Shown here: piece by piece, positions 58,945-64,000 of the stretch
Layout: each line of letters opens with the position of its first letter
Numbering within the stretch: the stretch's first letter is position 1
Assembly: GCA_003117195.1 (NCBI GenBank)
Contig: BDSI01000023.1
Location: 372,001-436,000 of the forward strand
Source: Eudorina sp. 2006-703-Eu-15
Taxonomy: Eukaryota > Chlorophyta > Chlorophyceae > Chlamydomonadales > Volvocaceae
Length of the DNA: 64,000 nucleotides
Reading direction: 5' to 3'
The notes under the pieces: generated by a model
Database searches by the model: none
What the model saw: the letters and a program-made list of their open reading frames with translations, nothing else
Told to the model about the DNA's origin: nothing
Program-made: the position numbers and the translations under genes

Positions 58945-59934
58945 ATGTCGACAAACGACTCCACATCGCGTCCGGTAGAAGCTGCAGAGCCTAGCCTGCC
59001 GTCCGCAGCGCAAGGGCAGCCGCAGACGTATTCGCCAAAGCCGTCCCGCAAGCAGCAGCAGCAGCGGCTCACCACCGAGCCGCACGGCTACATCGCTGAC
59101 AAGATCACGACGTTCCTCCGGGCGATCTGGCAGCTGGGGCGCGGCAGTCGAAAGGCGCGGGCCCCAGACGCGCAAACCGCGGCCGAGACCAAACAGCCTG
59201 TCGGTGAGCGCCAGGGGACCCTGTTTCCGTGCTTGCTGCCACAAGCGCGGAACAAGACAAACACAACCGGGAATTTCGACACCAGAAAGTGTTTAGATAA
59301 GAGACCCGCCCGACCCAAACCAAGCACTAAGCACGAGACAGTGTTGTAACGGCGCGTCGCGACCTGCACTGTCGTTCCCTATCGCGCAGGCAACGCCCCC
59401 GAGAAGACGGCCGATTGGGGCGCCAGTCTCACCGCGCCGCCGCCGGTTTCGCCGCACCAGCACCAGCAGCAGGGCCAGCAGGCACCCGCTGGCCACAGCG
59501 GCGCGCAGGAGCCCGGCGGAGGCGTGTCCGGCCTCGTGCAGCAGCTGCACCACCACGAGCCCGCGGACCAGCTGGGCCAGCCCGTCTCCACATCCGCCAA
59601 GCTGCGGAACGCCGTGGTGGGTCAGAGTGGCGGGCAGGATAGGTTGTGGGGTGTGCGGCGCCGGGCACGCGGGCGGGCCGCGCGACTGGGTGCAGTGCGG
59701 TCGTTGATAAGGGGATGGTCGCGTGCTGGGATCCAAGGCGCCACTCGCAGTGATGCCCTGCGCCCTCTTCTGCCCCTTCGGCAGGTGAGCACCGTGGAGC
59801 ACGCCCTGGACGAGGCGGCAGCGCTGCAGGCCAGCCTGGGGGCCGCCACCGCGGAGGAGCTGAGCAAGTTCCGTCAGGAGGCTCACCGCGGCCCCGTCAT
59901 CACCACTGCGGGGGGCCTGCCGCTGGAGGGCTGA
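58945..59934 (+). CDS. Unrecognised 211-residue protein
   Basis: Three exons with closing phases: 58945-59203, 59390-59616 and 59785-59934. The second intron (59617-59784) is a multiple of three and has no in-frame stop, so retention would add 56 residues. The protein begins MSTNDSTSRPVEAAEP and is Ser/Pro/Gln-rich and disordered at first. It has one amphipathic segment, YIADKITTFLRAIWQLGRG, then a Gln/His/Gly-rich middle. The C-terminal helix reads VEHALDEAAALQASLG and ends near GPVITTAGGLPLEG. No signal peptide, membrane segment or known domain was seen. A TGTAA lies 38 nt past the stop. The consistent splice phases and codon use support a real gene of unknown function. Confidence 0.65.
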
Positions 59935-61218
59935 ATCAGGGCAGGGTAGGGCCGCGCCCTTCCTTCCCCTCTGTAACGGCGCGGAGACGGGGCCGGTGCG
60001 CAGAAAGCTGTCGTGAAGAGGTCGTCCGGGTCCCGAATGGATGCGGACCCCTTCCGCCATTCTTTCGCGTGTCCTGCTGGTGGTGTTATTTCCTTCTGCC
60101 GTTCGTACGCGGATGGCGCACCCATGTGCCCTGCCCTTGCGGTTACCCAGAGCAATCATCCCAGGTTGTTAGGCGAGCTAGCTGGGTAGCTGGCTGGCTG
60201 GCTTCTGGTTGTTGGCTGTGACGAAATTGGTTGGGGGGTTGTGTACCGGCTCCATGGTTGTGGACTCGAACGAGCAATTGCTGATCAGTGGCAGGATGCT
60301 ACCGTATTCAGGGCAGTTTGTCAGGGTAAAGGGCATGGGTGCGCGACGGCTGCATCGCAAGGCCGCTGTACTAGGTGCTGTAACGACCAGCTGCAGCTGC
60401 ATGTGCACGCAGTCCGGGTGTGTGCCGTACTGCGGATCTCGAGTCCCCGCCCTGCGCAGTACGACTGCACTGGGCCCCTACAGCTTGCCGCCAACACGGC
60501 TGCCAAGCTCGGAATTTATCATTGTGGTAGGTTGCACATGGCCTCCAGACGTGACGTCGACCCCCCGGCAGCGAAACCCCCACCACCCCCACCCCCACCA
60601 CCATCACCACCACGATCACTGCCGTGTGAGTCAGGTAGTCACTGCCTCGCGCCGTGAACCCGCACGCGGTGTATCCCGTCTTCGAGTGACGCCTCGTCCG
60701 GCGTCCGAAACCCGCCATCAGTCTCTCTCTCCCGCGCGCCGTCTGTAACGCATGCCCCTGCAGCTACAGCCCTTGCCGCCACCTCACGAAGGTGCCATCC
60801 GCTGCGCGTGTGGAGGGCCGCCGTCCAACCGCCGTCCCATCAGACGGACCGCCATACCCCGGCAATACCGGGAGCACTGTGTGCTGCAACCCAATCTTTC
60901 CCACATACTCCATAGCACTCCCAACACCTCTGAACTGCAACACGCCCGGAAGGGAGGAATTGACATGCTGTCACATCGTGCCGTTCGTTACGGTCGATCA
61001 ACCCATCCCGCCATCTGTACGTCCGCTCTTGCCGTCAACTGCCTGCCGGTGCAGGCAAACCTTGATGCTGTGCTGGGTTGGGTTAATGCGAGGCACAAGC
61101 CCAGCCGGCTCGGGTTGTATTCCAACACGTGTCCTCGCCACGACGGTCCTCCTGCGCGCACTCTCCGCTCGGGAGCACGTAACACACGGACTCAGCACGC
61201 TGTTCTGCCGCGGACGCC
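59935..61218. other. Gene-poor stretch between two converging genes
   Basis: About 1.3 kb with the 3' UTRs of the 211-residue gene and of the small membrane protein gene. Further TGTAA words occur near 60376 and 60745. No supportable ORF. Confidence 0.5.
59972..59976 (+). terminator. TGTAA poly(A) signal of the 211-residue gene
   Basis: TGTAA 38 nt past the stop; other TGTAA words follow further down, so the site in use is uncertain. Confidence 0.35.
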
Positions 61219-62112
61219 TCAGCGCCGCTTCTTTCCGCTCTTCTTCTTCTTGCTACCTCCGCTGCTGCTTGACGCCCCCGATGTGGCTGATGGCCCCGAG
61301 CGGCCCGGCACATCCGACGGCTCCGCAGCGCTGGTGCTGGCCTGCGGTTGCGGGTCCGTCTGGGGCGGGCGGCTGGGCACAGGCGGGACCAGCCGCGGCG
61401 ATGGCTGCGTAGCGGTGGGGGGCAGCCGACCGGAGCGGTGCAAACAGCAGCGCGGGAATTCAGATACAAACATCAGTGGACAACATCAGTGGACAAAGAA
61501 TCGGTACTTGCTTGTGCTAGAGCATCGTCAGCATGGCAAATTGGTGCGCGCCGTACTCAATTCGGGGACAACAAAACGACTTCAAAAGAGCGCAAGGCCG
61601 CTTGGCCTGCCGACGTCGCGATGGCCAAATTACAGCGCCTCGTTAGCAGTCTGAGGTCGTGACCAAAGTGCCTCAACGCTTTGGGGTGAACCACTGTGGG
61701 TTTTGCGTACCTGCGCTGCGTACAAGCGCGCTTCAGCTGCAGCCGCTGCGGCCTGGGCAGGCGTCGGCGTCACGACCGCCGGCTTCCTTGCAGCGACTTT
61801 GCCGCTTGTGCTATTGCTCTTCCCCGTGCTCTTGGTTGCGCTGGGCCGCGGCGCCGACGATCCCGGTCCGAAAATGAGCGTCCGGAACTGCTGCACCAAG
61901 GGGTTTTGGGACAGCGCTGTTCTGACCTGCCCCCCAAAACGTTGCCATGCCACTAGCCCTGAGACGATTGCCACCATGGCAAGTACTGGACCCGCTTGAG
62001 CTGTCTCCATTACTGGAACTGGCAAGCCGCGCTTGCGCAGTCTGCGCTCGGCGGTGGCCCGGGTGATGGCCGCCTGGTACCGGTTGTTGTGAACTTCATC
62101 AGACCAGGTCAT
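61219..62112 (-). CDS. Small single-pass membrane protein, unrecognised
   Basis: Two exons: 62112-61711 and 61404-61219, phase 0, 195 residues. It starts MTWSDEVHNNRYQAAITRAT with a basic stretch (AERRLRKRG). One hydrophobic helix follows near residues 40-57 (GPVLAMVAIVSGLVAW), then a Ser/Lys/Ala/Pro-rich part and a Ser-rich region ending GGSKKKKSGKKRR. There is no cleavable signal and no known domain. The Lys-rich end could be a nucleic-acid- or phosphate-binding tail, but nothing shows this. Upstream in-frame codons before 62112 lack an ATG, which fixes the start. It shares a 384-bp divergent promoter region with CBF5. Confidence 0.68.
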
Positions 62113-62496
62113 AATTGATCTTGGCGCATGCGGCAGCCTAACGAACGCAATGCAGCTGCAGGTGCAGCTTGGTCGTATTCTAGAGCAAATTCTATCGTCT
62201 CGTTGTCTACTTTCATGTGTCAATAGCTCAATTTGTACAGTCTCTTACGACGGTCTGGGCGAGGCTTGCTTGCCTGTACCGCTTGCCTCTCGACCGCATT
62301 GCTCGTCCTATTCTGGTTTTCGTACAACACGGAAGTAAAGCCTTTACTGCTGAGATACTTTGCACACGATAGAATTGTGTGCATGAATTCCTTACGTTTG
62401 ATACTTAAAAACGACATCATTAGGCGAGACCCTTGAGGGCGGCGCCAACTTTTCCTTTTGTGGTCCTCACGCACTCGGCTGCTGCAGCTGAACAAC
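62113..62496. promoter_or_regulatory. Divergent promoter region, small membrane protein gene and CBF5
   Basis: 384 bp between two ATGs that point apart, AT-richer than the flanking exons. Core elements not assigned. Confidence 0.5.
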
Positions 62497-63708
62497 ATGG
62501 GCAGCGAGAAGAAGGAGAAGAAGAAGGATAAGGGCGAGACGCCGGCCGCCGGTGCCAAGTCAGCCGCCACAGTCGGAGAAATGCCTGTCGGCGAAGTGCA
62601 GCTGCGGACTGATTTTCTTATCGCACCCGAAAAGACGATACCAAAGCTTGACACCAGCAAGTGGCCATTGTTGCTAAAGCACTACGACAAGCTTAACGTC
62701 CGGACGGGCCATTACACGCCCATTCCAGCCGGCAGCACGCCCCTGAAACGCTCGCTGAAGGAGTACATGTCCTATGGCTGCATCAACCTGGACAAACCGT
62801 CCAACCCCAGCTCCCACGAGGTCGTCGCGTGGGTGAAGCGCATCCTCCGCGTGGAGAAGACCGGCCACAGTGGCACCCTGGACCCCAAGGTCACGGGCAA
62901 CCTTATCGTCTGCATCGACCGCGCCACACGCCTGGCCAAGTCGCAACAGGCCGCGGGCAAGGAGTACGTCTGCATCGTGCGCTTCCACTCCAAGGTCGAG
63001 GGCGGCACCGCCGCCGTCGCCAAGGGCCTCGAGACCCTCACCGGCGCGCTCTTCCAGCGTCCGCCCCTCATCTCAGCCGTCAAGCGCCAACTGCGCATTC
63101 GTACCATCTACAAGGCCAAGCTGTTCGAGTACGACGAGGAGCGCCACATGGGCGTCTTCTGGATCAGCTGCGAGGCCGGCACCTACGTCCGCACGATGTG
63201 CGTCCATCTGGGTCTCATCCTCGGCGTGGGCGGCCACATGCAGGAGCTGCGCCGCGTGCGGTCGGGCATCATGGGCGAGTCGCACAGCAACAACATGGTC
63301 ACGATGCACGACGTCCTGGACGCGCAGTGGCTGTACGACAACTTCAAGGACGAGACGTACCTTCGCCGCGCCGTGATGCCGCTGGAGGTCCTGCTCACCA
63401 GCTTCAAGCGCGTGGTCGTGAAGGACAGCGCGGTCAACGCCATCTGCTACGGCGCCAAGCTCATGATCCCGGGCCTGCTGCGCTTCGAGAGCGGCATCGA
63501 GGTGGACGATGAGGTGGTACTGATGACCACCAAGGGCGAGGCCATCGCGGTCGGAGTGGCCCAGATGACGACGGCGGTCATGGCAACGGTGGATCACGGC
63601 TGCGTGGCCAAGATCAAGCGTGTCATTATGGAGCGGGACACGTACCCGCGGCGCTGGGGGCTGGGGCCGTACGCGCAGATCAAGAAGAAGCTCATCGCAG
63701 AGGGCAAG
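62497..63708 (+). CDS. CBF5: CBF5/dyskerin/NAP57, H/ACA snoRNP pseudouridine synthase (partial at right edge)
   Basis: Catalytic subunit of H/ACA ribonucleoproteins; it turns uridine into pseudouridine in rRNA and snRNA in the nucleolus and Cajal bodies. A 404-codon first exon is present, ending AEGK at a GTGAGG donor; the last exon(s), with the Lys-rich tail, lie outside. A Lys/Glu-rich N-terminus ([13 protein letters not shown]) precedes the dyskerin-like domain ([19 protein letters not shown]). The TruB catalytic block reads [11 protein letters not shown] with the active-site Asp, followed by [23 protein letters not shown] and [15 protein letters not shown]. The PUA domain begins near [17 protein letters not shown]. 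The start is the ATG at 62497; no other in-frame ATG precedes it. Protein identity is unusually high compared with other genes here, as expected for this family. Confidence 0.97.
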
Positions 63709-64000
63709 GTGAGGGGGAGGGAGGGGTCGGGAGGGACGGCGGAGGGAAGGGCAACGACGAAGGGATGTGATTGAGGAAGGCTTGGGGATTGAAAGCGAGG
63801 TGCGCTTCAGGGGCGGTGGAGAGGGGAGCATGGGGGCGCTAGGAGGCGTTCGAAAGGCCGTGTGAGGTAGGGTGAGGTCTGAGGTGAGGTCAGCGACCAT
63901 GAGCGTGCGGAGGGGAGACAACACGAGAACGTCAAAGACGATGCCGTTGAGGCACAGAAGACTGAATGCCAGATGCTGCTCGGCTTGGGGATATGGCGGT
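63709..64000 (+). other. First intron of CBF5, continuing past the right edge
   Basis: Starts GTGAGGGGGAGG. No acceptor followed by CBF5 C-terminal coding sequence was seen before the window ends. Confidence 0.7.

Overview
The window reads as nuclear DNA from a chlorophyte green alga, most likely a volvocine or other Chlamydomonadales species. The DNA is GC-rich. Every recognisable gene is split by many short introns with GT(G/A)AG(T/C)-type donors and GCAG/ACAG acceptors. Proteins carry Ala, Pro, Gln and Gly low-complexity inserts, TGTAA (the usual poly(A) signal of these algae) lies just after several stops, and two genes are of chlorophyll-catabolism type. I built the gene models by hand from reading frame, splice sites and phase. 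For most genes all exon phases close and the translated product matches a known family from end to end.

Layout from left to right. 1-1594 (-): 5' half of a kinesin motor gene running off the left edge. 1876-6535 (-): a long Arg/Ser- and Pro-rich nuclear protein. 7277-10275 (+): pyridoxal kinase. 11765-17854 (-): a FIST-domain sensory-type protein whose largest intron holds an intact 401-bp hAT-type MITE. 18266-20209 (+): a LOG2/MGRN1-type RING ubiquitin ligase. 23307-26515 (+): AKR2, the ankyrin-repeat chaperone for chloroplast outer-envelope proteins. 29052-33881 and 36249-40381 (both -): a tandem pair of pheophorbide a oxygenase-like Rieske monooxygenases with blockwise near-identity. 42840-45380 (+): a TTC14-like TPR protein. 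46756-48181 (-): a seven-helix CREST-superfamily-like membrane protein. 48411-58225 (+): a 17-exon BAG6/Scythe homologue of about 1,361 residues. 58945-59934 (+): an unrecognised 211-residue protein. 61219-62112 (-): a 195-residue single-pass membrane protein. 62497 to the right edge (+): CBF5/dyskerin pseudouridine synthase.

Four divergent pairs share short promoter regions: SR protein/pyridoxal kinase, FIST/RING ligase, CREST/BAG6 and small membrane protein/CBF5. Several genes touch protein quality control and organelle targeting (AKR2, BAG6, RING ligase), but nothing in the sequence shows that they work together; eukaryotic neighbours are normally independent. Gene-poor gaps of 1.3-3.1 kb lie between the clusters. 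They hold microsatellites, a 28-bp tandem repeat and no ORF that I can support with confidence. No rRNA, tRNA, CRISPR array or autonomous transposon was recognised.
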